NCBI RefSeq assembly: GCF_963169125.1
Contig: NC_084795.1
Location: forward strand, 259,713,042 to 259,777,041
Direction: 5' to 3'
Source: Humulus lupulus
Taxonomy: Eukaryota; Streptophyta; Magnoliopsida; Rosales; Cannabaceae
DNA length: 64,000 bases
The notes below the pieces were generated by a model that ran no database searches, was not told where the DNA came from, and saw only the letters and a list, made by a program, of their open reading frames with translations. Positions 23,980 to 35,082 of the stretch are shown here, in pieces (the first letter of the stretch is position 1; each line of letters begins with the position of its first letter). The translations under genes and the position numbers were made by a program.

Positions 23980-26568
23980 TGTAACGACCCAAATTTCCTA
24001 ATAAGGTTTAGGACCTTAATTAGGAGGCCGGGAGGGCCATAATTGATATTCTGTATTATTATATGATTACATGGATGATTATGTGGGTCATATTATTATA
24101 TGATGATAAAGGCATGCATGGAACTATATACTCTGCTGTGAGGGTATTATGGTAATTTGGCTCATTGAGAGCGTAATTGTGAATTTGTGTGTATACTGGT
24201 AGGCTAATGTTGAGACCACATTATTATGTGGGTATGTCTGCAGCTTGTGGTTCGAGGCGATCCTAACAAGCGATTTAGCAGGAAAGTCACAGCGGGGATT
24301 TACACCCGGGTCGGTGTGAGCCTGGGGATGTATCTGGGAATTTGGAGAATATATTGGAGATGATTTGGTATTGAGAAATATAATTGGTGACTAACTAGAT
24401 GACGGGAATTAAGTGGCAAATATTTAGGACACTTGAGGAGTTAGTGGGAGTTGGGAGCAATGACTAGAATGCCCTTAGGATATTTAAAAGCTTGGTTTAA
24501 TTGGGAGGGCATTGTGGTCATTTGACTATAAGGGATAAGTAGCATCTGTCTTTATGTCCTAGTGGAAGTTGTAGATTAACTCAGAAGCTTAAGGAAAGAA
24601 AGAAAAACAGGACACTTAGAGTTATCTCTCTCTCTCTCATTCGGCTGGGTCATCTCTTCACCATTCCTTGTGGGTTTTGGAGCTGGAATTTCAGTAAGCT
24701 CAAGATGGAGCTTAGGGTTAAGGACCTTGGTGAAGCTAGAAGAACTAGCAGGATTTAGCCAGTCAATTGAGGTAATTTTTAAGGTTTCCTTATGTGATTT
24801 TCTGGGTTTTAATGAGATAGTTTCTAAGTTTGAGTTTTGGATGGAATAAAGGGATATGAACCTAAGGAGTTGAAGGGCTTGAGGTTGGTTGGATGCTTGA
24901 AACGATTCTACAGCTGAGGTAAGGATTAATTTGAAGTTTGATGGTTGAATTTGAGAGTTTTCATGGCTGGTTTTGAGTTCTGTGGGTTTGAAATTTCAGG
25001 AATTGGAAGTGGGATTTTGGTGAGTCTTAGGCTGGATTTTTGGTTGGGTTATGTTGTTTAAATCATTCTAATGTTTTTGTTATTAATTGGTTTTGAGTTG
25101 GGGGATTTAGGATGGCTGTAGGAGAGGTTTAGAGATTGAAAATGGTGGTTTTTTCTGGGTTCAAAGGGTCGGGCCGCGGCATGGTTCTTGGTGAGCCGCG
25201 GCCCTTCGAAGTTGTCGCATGCTGAGGAAGGAGGGCGGGCCGCGGCATGGCCCAAGCAATGCCACGGCCCTTACCTGTTTTTGTACCTTTTGAGGTTCTG
25301 TTTGGGGGCCATGCCGCGGCATGGGTGGCCTTTGCCGCGGTGCTTAAGGGATTTTGGGATTTTGAGATTTTAGGCTTGGGAATTTAACCTAAGGTGCTCG
25401 GGATTGAGTCCTTTACCATATTTGGTGAAGTTCAATGTTCCGAGTACTAAAAATTGGCTTGGGAACTCACTTAATATTGTTAATGGTATCCTTTATCATG
25501 GTTGTGACTAGGTGTTAAGCTAGGGCTCGAGGATCGGATCACGCTCAAGGAGTATCGCCCGTAGCTAATTCATCTGAAAGCTAAAGGTAAGAAAGCTGCA
25601 CCTGTTTATGTGGCTAGGTTGGGACTAAGTGTTCCCTATGTTTATATGCGTTGTTATGTGAATGTGATTAACCATGTGGACACGATGGGACTAATAGCTC
25701 CCTACATTTGTATATCATGTCATGAGATGGTATTATTATGCCATGGGACATGCGATAACCGGCCTAAGAGTGTCGGAATCAATAATTGCGCACAGGGCGC
25801 GGCTCGGCCAATGGTAGCTGAGGCAGCTTAATTATCACTGAGCTCGATTAAGCTAGCCGGAGTCAGTGAGTATTACACTGGGGGCGACCCAAGAGAGCCG
25901 AAGACAGTGTGTTAAATAGAGGGTGCGACTAAGGGCGCTGACCCTGAATATCATTTGATGATGTGATAAACTGTTGATTATGATCGTGAATATTGTGTTA
26001 TAAACATGGTTTGTTGGCTGTTTGGATGACAAACTGTTAATCTGTTGTGTGTTATCACTAATTGGATAAATATTATGAAATGTTGAATTCCTGGTTGTGC
26101 ATTGTAAGATATTTGATAAATGATGTTGATCTTGCTATGTTATCATGCTTTCTTGCTGGGCCTCGGCTCACGGGTGCTACATGGTGCAGGTAAAGGCAAG
26201 GGTAGGCTGAGTCAACCATGAGTTGGAGAGCTCTGGGGGCGAGGTGTACATCGTCAGCTGCTCGGCCGCCACGGTCGAGGAATTGTACAAGGACGGAAAC
26301 CTAAAATATATATTTTGCCATTAGAGTGGCGTGAATTATTTGTAACTTTTGGAATTAGTTGTAACTAAGACGTCTAAACCCTGTTTTGAGTTTCCATGTA
26401 TTAAACTGTCATTTTTTTTTAATGAAAATAGCCTGTTTGTGACCAAATTCTTTTATTCCTAATCCGATGATGGTATTGAATTCACACTTTGCTTAAATGG
26501 CTTGATTAGCAAGTCTTGCACTATTTTAAATACACAGTGTAACGGTCTTGGTTATCCAGGGCGTTACA
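23980..26568 (+). mobile_element. Solo LTR S2 in RT of element D
   Basis: It starts TGTAACGACCC and ends GGGCGTTACA, flanked by the perfect duplication TTATG (23975-23979 and 26569-26573). Removing it and one copy of the duplication joins the two halves of the RT frame of D. There is no coding sequence, so it is a solo LTR. It carries the donor-like motif (25584-25602), the second motif (26171-26195) and the terminal hairpin (26538-26568). GCCGCGGC-rich words occur at 25165-25345. This is the third nesting level, inside D inside C. Confidence 0.95.
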
Positions 26569-26573
26569 TTATG

Positions 26574-27480
26574 TGTTCTTGGTCATGTCATTCGGTTTGA
26601 CCAATGCCCCAACAACATTTATGGATCTGATGAACAGGGTGTTCAAGGATTTCTTGGATCATTTTGTGATTATCTTCATCAACGACATCTTAGTTTACTC
26701 CAGTTCAGAGGCAAAGCATGAGCAGCATCTCCGACGGGTACTACAGAGATTGAGAGAGCATCGGTTATATGCTAAATTTAAGAAGTATGAGGTTTGGCTA
26801 CCAGAAGTGACGTTCCTTGGATATATTGTTAGTGGAGACAGGATTAAGGTAGATTCAGCCAAGGTAGAGGTAGTTAGGGATTGGCTGAGGCCAAGAAACG
26901 CCTCAGAGGTTAGAAGCTTCCTTGGATTAGCAGGATATTACAAACGGTTCATGGAAGGGTACTCAAAGATTGCCACACCATTGACTGAGTTAACACAGAA
27001 GAATCTGAAGTTCACCTGGTCAAACAAGTGTGAGGGTAGCTTTTAGGAGTTGAAGCGACAATTGATTACTGCTCCAGTGTTGACCTCCCTTCGAAGGGAG
27101 AGAAGTTTGTGGTGTACTGTGATGCATCGAGATTGGGATTAGGGTGCATGCTGATGCAGAATGAGAAGGTTATTGCCTATGCGTCGTGACAGTTGAAGGA
27201 TTATGAAAAACGGTACCCTACCCATGATTTGGAATTAGCAACGGTGGTGTTTGCACTGAATGTATAGCGACATTATCTGTATGGGGAAAAGTGCGAGATA
27301 TACATCGATCATAAGAGTTCGAAGTATTTCTTCATCCAAAAGGACTTAAACATGAGACAAAGATGTTGGTTGGAGTTGGTGAAGGACTATGACTATGAAA
27401 TCCTTTACCACCCAGGAAAAGCCAATGTAGTGGCAGATGCATTGAGCTGGAGGGGCCCATGACAGTTATTTAGTTCGAAG
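26574..27480 (+). pseudogene. Reverse transcriptase C-terminal half and RNase H, element D
   Basis: It resumes with [12 protein letters not shown]. The catalytic box reads [10 protein letters not shown], so the first Asp of the DD pair is Asn. RT continues to KCEGSF with a stop at 27044. RNase H follows with frameshifts (CDASRLGLGCMLMQNEKV at about 27118-27170) and stops, and the tail [14 protein letters not shown] is near 27405-27450. Confidence 0.9.
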
Positions 27481-28740
27481 CAGATATCGAAGGAATTGGT
27501 AGAGGAGATGGCCAGGGTGAGGATAAAGTTGGTTGTGGGCCGGTTGGCCAATATCACTTTACAGTCTACCCTCCTAAAGGGGATAAGAGAGGGTCTATTG
27601 GATGATGCGCAGTTGCAGGAGGTTAGAGGAAATGTCCTAGCTGGAGTGGCTAAGGATTATTCCATTTCAGAGACAGATATACTACGGTATAAGGATCGGA
27701 TCTGTGTTTCGATGGATATGATGGTTAGACGAGACATACTCGATGAATCCCATCTACACTATACTCACTCCATCCAGGCACCACGAAGATGTATTAGGAT
27801 GTACGTACTTTATATTGGTGGTCTGGGATGAAGAAGGACGTAGTTGAATACATGGCCAAGTGCCTAACCTGTCAACAGGTAAAGGCTGGACATCAGCGAA
27901 CGGCGGGGTTGTTACAACCTTTAGGTATTCCTGAGTGGAAGTGGGAAAACATTACTATCGTGGGAGGTTTACTTAGGACAGTGGGGCAACATGACTCAGC
28001 GTGGGTGATAGTAGACAAATACACCAAGTCAGCTCATTTTCTGCCAGTGAAGACAACCTATACGGGAGATTAGAACACAGAGTTATATATGAGGGAGATT
28101 GTACGTCTTCATGGGGTTCCTAAATCTATAGTATCAGACCGGGATCCCATATTTACCTCCAAATTTTGGGGTGGTTTGCAGGAGGCTATGGGAACTCAAC
28201 TAAAGTTCAGTACAACCTTTCATCCTCAGTTAGACGAACAGTCTAAAAGGATAATTCAGAAATTGGAGGACATGCTTAGGGCGTGTGTTATACTTTGCGG
28301 GGTCTTCGAGTAAGTACCTTCCGTTGATTGAGTTTTCATTCAACAATTATCAATCAATGATAGCTCCATACGAGATGTTGTATGGAAGGAGATGTAGATC
28401 ACTCATTCACTAGGATGAGATGGGGGAGAGGAAGTATTTGGGACCGGAGATGGTTCAAAAGACTAATCAAGCTATTGAGAAGAATCAAGCTCGAATGCTC
28501 GCTTCGCAGAGTAGACTAAAAGCTTCGCTAATCCTAAGCGTAGGGACGTCGAGTTCCAGGTAGGGGACCACGTGTTTCTGCGAGTTTCACCATTACAATG
28601 GGTGAGGAGGTTTGGGAAAAAGGGAAAGTTGAGCCCTAGTATCATAGGACCTTTTGAGATCCTGGAAAGGAACGGGCAGGTTGCCCATAGATTGGCTCTG
28701 CCACAATCATTATAAGGAGTTCACGACGTATTCCACATCT
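27481..28740 (+). pseudogene. Integrase, element D
   Basis: Fragments in order: linker ELVEEMARVRIKLVVGRLANI (27490), zinc region end [14 protein letters not shown] (27860), core [16 protein letters not shown] (28000), [16 protein letters not shown] (28130) with the second Asp, and after frameshifts LIEFSFNNYQS and YEMLYGRRC near 28330-28390. Where element A keeps TDGQSERTI this copy has LDEQSKRII at about 28228-28255, so the Glu position is changed to Lys. At least five stops or shifts are present. Confidence 0.88.
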
Positions 28741-28742
28741 CT

Positions 28743-28976
28743 ATGCTTCGGAAGAACATCTCAGATACGACCAATGTATTAAAGTATGAGGATGTGGAGT
28801 TACAGACAAATTTATCATATGAGGAGCAACCAATGCAGATCCTAGATAGGAAGGATAAAGTTTTGAGGAACAAGACGATTCCTCTAGTCAAAGTCTTATG
28901 GAGGAATAGCAAGGCCGAGGAAGCAACTTGGGAGCTTCAGTTAGCTATGCGGGATTAGCATCTTGAGTTATTCAGG
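28743..28976 (+). pseudogene. Chromodomain end of element D polyprotein
   Basis: LRKNISDTTNVLKYEDVELQ leads into IPLVKVLWRNSKAEEATWEL, matching the same region of element A (1891-2178). A stop follows at 28956 and the reading ends HLELFR just before the polypurine tract. This is the Tekay-type chromodomain. Confidence 0.9.
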
Positions 28977-28998
28977 TAAATTTCGAGGACTGAATTTT

Positions 28999-29015
28999 CC
29001 GTAGGAGAGGATAGT
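28999..29015 (+). other. Polypurine tract of element D
   Basis: CGTAGGAGAGGATAGT precedes the 3' LTR, equivalent to the tract of element A (AAGGAGGGGATAGT). Confidence 0.75.
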
Positions 29016-31212
29016 CGTAACAACCCGAAAATACTAATAGGGTTTAGTGTCTTGATTAGCGTGCCGGGAGGGCATAATTGGCTATGTGTGTGATTAATTG
29101 ATTAACTGCGTGAATATGTGAAATGCATGATATATATGATGATATGAATATATATATATATATATAAATGCATGTCTTAGATATGCATGTGGCCCCATTA
29201 GTGTTTATAAGAGCATATCTGTAATTTTGGCCCGTTAAGGGCATAAATGTGAATATATGTGTTAAATGATTGATGCCACATTATTATGTGAATATATTTG
29301 CAGTACATGGCTTGAGGCGATCCTAGTGAGCGAATTAGAGGAATAGTCACAACGGGGTTTAATACCCAGCTCGGGGTGAGCTTAGGGGTATTTTGGGAAG
29401 TTCAGTGTATATTTGGGATTTATTGAGTAACGGGTAGGTATTTGGTAATTAATTGGGCATGTCAGGATTAATGGGGAGTTGGTAGGATGACTTGAGAAAT
29501 TAGCGGGAATCGGGAAAATGATTGTTTTACCCCTTAGAAGTAATTAGAGGGTTGGGTTAGTGTTAAGGGTAGTTTGGTCTTTTGGTTAGGGGATAAGGCT
29601 ACTCAAGGGAAACAACCAGAATACTCTCAAACACTTCCGTCAATTCTCTCTCTCCCTCTCTCTGTCTCTCTCTCTCATACACAATTTCTCTCTGCCTCTC
29701 TTGTATTTAAGGGAGTGTTGATGAATTGAAGGATAGAGCCAGGGAATTTAGCTTGAGGATTGGGGAAACTAAGGCTAAGACTCTAAGGGGCAGCTCAAGA
29801 ACAACAACAACATCATCATTAAGGTAAGATTCTGTCTGATTTCTGTTGAGAATTTAGGTTTTTTAGGTTCAATTTGTCTAGGTTTTGAGTGATGAATTAT
29901 TGTTGAATTAGGATGGTAGTCTCAGTAGAATTTTTGGTGTTTTATGCTTAAGATATGTGATTAAGAGTCATAGACTCATTTCTGGACTTGGTATGGGTTT
30001 AGGTGTATAATTGGGTTGGAATTTGAGGTTGTGGCTGGGAGAAATACTAAGAAACCCAGAGATTTCTAGGTTGGCAGGGGCGCACCGCAGCCAGCGTGCC
30101 CCAGAAGGCCCTGGGGGCTTGTTGACTTGAGGGCGCACCGTGACCCTAGGGGCAAGTCGCGACCCACTTCTCCCCTGGAGCGTGAGGCTGGCGCCTCTGA
30201 CTTGAGGCGCGCCGCGACCCTTAGGGCCAGGTCGCGACTTGCATAGGCAGCCATAACCTAAGTTAGTTTTTAGGCTCAAGGATTTAGACCTAGGCGCTCA
30301 GGATGAATTCTACTACCTAGTTTAGTAGAATTCGAGGTCCCAGAGGCTAGTATTTGTTTCCAAAACATTTAATTGGATTAGAATTTGATAGTTATCCATC
30401 ATTGCTTGTGACTAGGATTACCAATAAGGCTCAGGACTGAGGATCGTGCTCGAGACCGCTCTTTATCCATCGCTCTGGAATCGAGGTAAGGAAACTGCAC
30501 CCATGTGGTTGTGATTGGGACAAATATTCCCTGTAATTGAACATGTGTGCTCTATGAATTATATATCTATTATATGTGATGTAAAAATACGACCTAAGGG
30601 TGCCGGGGCTAATGATAAGCGTGCTGAATGCAGCTCGACCTAAGGGCGCCAACACCTAAACATTTGTACTACAGATTGAGTTATATATTTGAAATTATAT
30701 GTTTAACATTGCCTAGCTTTATACTTGTATTATGCTGATTAATTGAACTGATTAAATTAAAGTTTGTTATATGCTCTTGTTGCTGTCTATGCTTGTAGAT
30801 TATGGTTTTCTTGCTGAGCCTTGGCTCACAAGTGTTACGTGGTGCATGTAAAGGCAAAGGGAAATTGGATCAAACATGAGTTGGAGAGCTCTGGGGGTGG
30901 AGTGTACATCGACAGTTGCTTTACCGCTACAGTCGAGGGAATTACAGGAACTAGAGCTCTAAATTGTAATTTTCCATTTAGACTGGCTACTGCTGTATTA
31001 ACTTTTGGGAGGTTTTTCCACCTTGTAAATCTTATTTTTGGGATCCCATGTATCATACTCTTATTTTAGTCAATCATTTTATAATCAAAATACGTTAACC
31101 CTAACCTTTCAAATGACTTTAGAAACACAATTTAGTTCAAATGACCTGATTAATAGGTCTTGCACTATTTTAAACACACAGTGTAACGATCCTGGTTACT
31201 TAGGGCGTTACA
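29016..31212 (+). repeat. 3' LTR of element D
   Basis: It starts CGTAACAACCC (first T changed to C) and ends GGGCGTTACA. It is collinear with 19226-21476 but clearly more diverged than the two LTRs of A, including a GC-block deletion near 30080-30100. The donor-like motif is at 30482-30501. The second motif (30830-30860) has CAGGTAAAG changed to CATGTAAAG. A (TA)n run lies at 29147-29166. Confidence 0.92.
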
Positions 31213-32260
31213 TGTTGACTACGAACATGAGGCACATGTCCTTGTCTCTAATATAGACAAGAACGATCCATTAACCTTTAAAGAGGCAATGGATGATCCT
31301 GAAAAAGGAGAAATGGCAAGAAGCCATGAATCAAGAAATGGAATCGATGAATTCCAATTATGTCTGGGAACTTGTGGATCCTCTTGAAGATGTCAGGCCC
31401 ATAGGGTGTAAGTGGATATACAAGAAGAAAAGAGGTGTCGATGGGAAATTAGAGACTTTCAAAGTGAGGCTTTTAGCTAAAGGTTACACTCAGAAAGAAG
31501 GTGTTGAATATGAAGAAACATTTTCTCCTGTGGCCATGCTCAAAACCATTCGTATCCTCTTATCCATAGTGGCTACCAATAATTATGAGATATGACAAAT
31601 GGACGTCAAGACAACATTTCTAAATGGTTATCTTGATGAAAGTATCGATATGGTACAACCTGAAGGGTTCATAAAGAAAGGGGAAGATCAAAAGGTGTGC
31701 AAGTTGCTGAAATCCATTTATGGATCAGTACAAGCATCTAGATCTTAAAATTTCACTTTTTATGAAACAATTAAAACATATGGCTTCAAACAGAATGTCG
31801 ATGAAGCATGTGTGTATAAATACATCGTAGGAAAAGTGGTGGTTTTCTTAGTTATTTACGTTGAAGACATTTTGATCATTGGGAACAATGTAGAGACATT
31901 GTCATACGTAAAGAAATGGTTGGCTGAAAAGTTACAAGTGAAAGATTTGGGAGAGGCGAGTTACGTTCTGGGAATCCAAATCCTTAGGGATAGGAAGAAC
32001 AAGCTCTTGGCACTTTCTCAGGCTAATTATATAGATAAGGTGATTAAAAGATTCTCTTTGGAGAATTCCAAGAAAATCAATTACCGAACAGACATAGAAT
32101 TTCTCTCTCCAGGGAACAATGTCCCAAGACACCTCAGGAGGAAGAGGATATGAGAAAGTATTCCTATGCTTCAACAGTTGGGAGTCTGGTGTATGCTATG
32201 TTGTGTACTAGGCCCAACATATGTTATGCAGTTAGGATTGTAAGTTATTATCAATAAAAT
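31213..32260 (+). pseudogene. Copia reverse transcriptase, element C (downstream of D)
   Basis: It resumes as DYEHEAHVLVSNIDKNDPLTF, with a frameshift at about 31300. RT then reads KWQEAMNQEMESMNSNYVWE, CKWIYKKKRG and LAKGYTQKEGVEYEETFSPV, and after a stop MDVKTTFLNGYLDE. The catalytic box near 31855-31875 is YVEDILIIGN, with Glu in place of the first Asp of YVDD. It continues to KDLGEASYVLGIQILRD, then frameshifts. Confidence 0.92.
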
Positions 32261-32840
32261 CCTGGTTTGGAACACTGGAGTGCAGTAAAGCACATTTTCA
32301 AGTATCTTAGGAGAACGAGAGACTATATGCTTGTATATTCAGGGGGTGAGCTAAACCCTACTGGATACACTGATTCTGATTTCCAATCAGACAAAGACAA
32401 TCAAAAATTGACATCTGGGTCAGTATTCACTCTAGGTGGAGGAGTTGTGGTATGGAGAAGCATTAAGAAATCCAACATAGTTGATTCAACCATGGAAGCC
32501 AAATACATAGCGGCTTGTGAAGCAGCTAAGGAAGCAATTTGGTTGAGGAAGTTCTACACTGATCTGGAAGTTGTTCCAGATATGGATAAGCCACTTATCC
32601 TATATTGTGACAACAGTGGAGCAGTAGCTAAGTTCAAAGAACCTAGAATCCACAAGAGAGGGAAGCATATGGAAAGGAAATAACATCTGGTAAGAGAGAT
32701 TATACACCGAGGTGATGTGACTATTATGAAGATAATGTCGGAACAGAACCTGGCTGACCCGTTAACCAAGACACTTCCTGCAAAGTCGTTCATGGGTCAC
32801 GTGCGCAATATGGGATTAAGGTAGATGCCTCACTTGCTTT
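32261..32840 (+). pseudogene. Copia RNase H, element C
   Basis: From 32267: EHWSAVKHIFKYLRRTRDYM, YTDSDFQSDKDN, then STMEAKYIAACEAAKEAIWLRK and LYCDNSGAVAKFKEPR, ending at a stop at 32681. After the stop the tail NLADPLTKTLPAKSF is visible at about 32745-32790. This is the usual C-terminal domain of copia polyproteins; it degrades RNA in RNA-DNA hybrids. Confidence 0.92.
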
Positions 32841-32841
32841 A

Positions 32842-32857
32842 AGGGCAAGTGGGATAA
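32842..32857 (+). other. Polypurine tract of element C
   Basis: GGGCAAGTGGGATAA directly precedes TGTTAGG. It resembles the CAAGTGGGAGAT tract usual before copia 3' LTRs. Confidence 0.75.
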
Positions 32858-34890
32858 TGTTAGGATTAATGCCCTAAAAGCATGTAAAGACATTTTATTA
32901 GTTTTAAATAAAAGTACAATATTATTATATTTTAATGTTATAATTATTGTTTGAATTAATTATATGATAATATCAAAAAAAATCCTATTAATTCATGAGA
33001 ATATGATCTTGTATTAGTATGAGAGAATTAAGATCATATATAATGAATAAAATAGTCAGTAACATATCAAAGTAAGGAATCTTTAATGAATGTTACTAGT
33101 ACGGTTTGCTAAGCATAAGAGATGCAAGTAATCTAGATTCAGATTACTGATATGGATAGACATCTTAGCAAATGTGATGTATATAATAGAGATTATATAT
33201 GACAAGACCGATGAGAACTAATTATCTTTATAAGCTTCTCGTTTGACGTAAAGACTTAATTCTTGTCATAATAGATGATCATTTGTAGATCAGTCTAAAT
33301 CTTGAGTATTCGTGAACTCCTGTTTATGTTTATTGGATCTTTTGATTCACTCGTTACAGCCTCTTAAAATAATGAGGCTAATGACTTTTATTTTGAAGAT
33401 TCAATATCATGGATGGCTGGGAACATGAATTACAATATTGGAATCCATGCTTTCCTAACGGATCAAATATCGGTTCCCTTAAGGGTTGATTTTGGAACTG
33501 AATAGTTATTGAGCTCAAATCTATAATTAGAATATAGATTAATCATTCTCTAGTGAATTAATGGTACTTAAGGATCAAGAGGTAATTAGAAGGGTAAAAC
33601 ATTAATTTTGACCAGCTCTAATTAGCAAACCAATAATGGAGGACAGAATTACATATATTGATTATATCAATGGACTACTAGAGAAAACACTATAAATATA
33701 ATTCTATAAATAGTTAGAGTGCAATTCCACATTTATAGTGGAGTAATCATGGAATTAATAAATAAGATTATTAGATTAAAGAGTTTAATTAATAATCCAG
33801 TTTATTGGAACTTCATATTATAGGTCCATGGTCCCCAGATGACATCTGTCCTACACTGTCAAGGGTAAGGATTTCAAAAGAAAGATTTGTTAAGAGAAAT
33901 GGTTGAATTGCAAAGGAATCAATTTTTTAGGGCAAGGAAATAATTATTTGATAATTATGGGTAATTAATTAATTGTGAATTAATTAATTATTGAACTATA
34001 TAGTTTTTATTTTAAAAAACTATAGGTTAAAATTAATATTAATCTTTTTTAGATTAATATAAAGAGAGAAAATAATAAATATCTTATTTATAATATGATA
34101 TTTATTTATTTAATTTAAAACTAATATTTTAATATAAAGTTAATTTTAAATTAACTGATATTTATGTTGGAATATATATCTTGTCTGAAAAGTTGATTAA
34201 ATAAAAATATGAGAAAATTAGGGCAACCTTAATAGGGCTAGGCGACACACACTGTACAGTACAGTGTGTGGCGCCTAACATCAGAGTTTTTATCTCCGAG
34301 ATTTGAATTTCAAATAAATTTGTTTAATTATTCTTTAATATTCTTTTTAATATGATTTAAATAGATAATTAAATGAAAATATATAACCAATTTTAATTTG
34401 AATTATATTTTAGTTAAATAAATATTATTTAATTAGATTAAATATCTTTATAAATCTGATATACGTGATATTTAGATAAGGATGGTTAATCAAACTCTCT
34501 ATCTAAAATGATAGTTTTCTCTAAACCTGAAAACTATTCTAAACCTTCTCTATGTCAAAACTCTCTAGATCTCATGTGTTGAGTAAATCTAGGGAGTCAC
34601 ATAAATCAACATTTTGAATCCTATGTGTCCACACACGTCCTTGTGTATTTGAGGATTGGTCTGGAAGATCAGGGTGTGAGATCTCAGAACACTGGATAGG
34701 ATGATCGTTGATTTATACAAAAAATGACACTTGATAGGCTACAAGAGGTAATCCCTAATCTATTTATATGTGATTTAATATTTATATATTTATATGATCC
34801 TGGCTTGTATTAATATATATATATATATATATATAAAATGGGTCCATATATTCATATGCGTACCTTTGATTTGATCATTTAATACCAACA
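32858..34890 (+). repeat. Right LTR of element C (2033 bp)
   Basis: It starts TGTTAGGATTAATGCCC and ends ATACCAACA. TATA-like boxes lie at 33691-33698 and 33704-33713, and a palindrome at 34241-34275. It aligns from 33675 onward with the truncated left LTR. The sequence after it (AAAGC) has no partner because the left end was lost. Confidence 0.93.
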
Positions 34891-35082
34891 AAAGCAATCA
34901 TATTGAGCAACCCTTCAAACTCTTAAGCAACCCTTCAAACTTTAAAGCTCATAAGCAACCATTTTTAGGAAACCTATAATCAACTTGTTAAGCAACCATC
35001 AAAACTTGTATACAATCCATAAAGCAACCTAGGAAGAAACTCTTGAAACTCTAAAGCTCCTAAGCAAATCATATAGCAACCC
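34891..35082. repeat. AAGCAAC-rich degenerate repeat, left part
   Basis: Irregular repetition of AAGCAACC, CTTAAGCAACCC and GAAACTCT words with no open frame. It continues after the solo LTR S3 at 37608, so both are parts of one array. Confidence 0.8.

Larger units (their letters stand above)
19226..31212 (+). mobile_element. Element D: Ty3/gypsy Tekay-type element inside C
   Basis: Full-length plus-strand chromovirus: LTRs 19226-21476 and 29016-31212, primer-binding site, gag-protease, RT, RNase H, integrase, chromodomain and polypurine tract. The target site is element C: TGTTT (19221-19225) and TGTTG (31213-31217), a 5-bp duplication with one mismatch. A solo LTR (23980-26568) interrupts its RT. 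Its protein parts resemble those of element A, but the LTR sequences belong to a different subfamily. Confidence 0.93.
14117..34890 (+). mobile_element. Element C: Ty1/copia element split by element D
   Basis: Plus-strand copia element with a left LTR (14117-15328, 5'-truncated), long leader, gag, integrase, RT, RNase H and a complete right LTR (32858-34890). The coding region is interrupted at 19225 by gypsy element D and resumes at 31213. Without D its internal part is about 5.5 kb. All genes carry frameshifts, and two catalytic residues are changed. Loss of the outer part of the left LTR removes the left target-site duplication. Confidence 0.9.
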
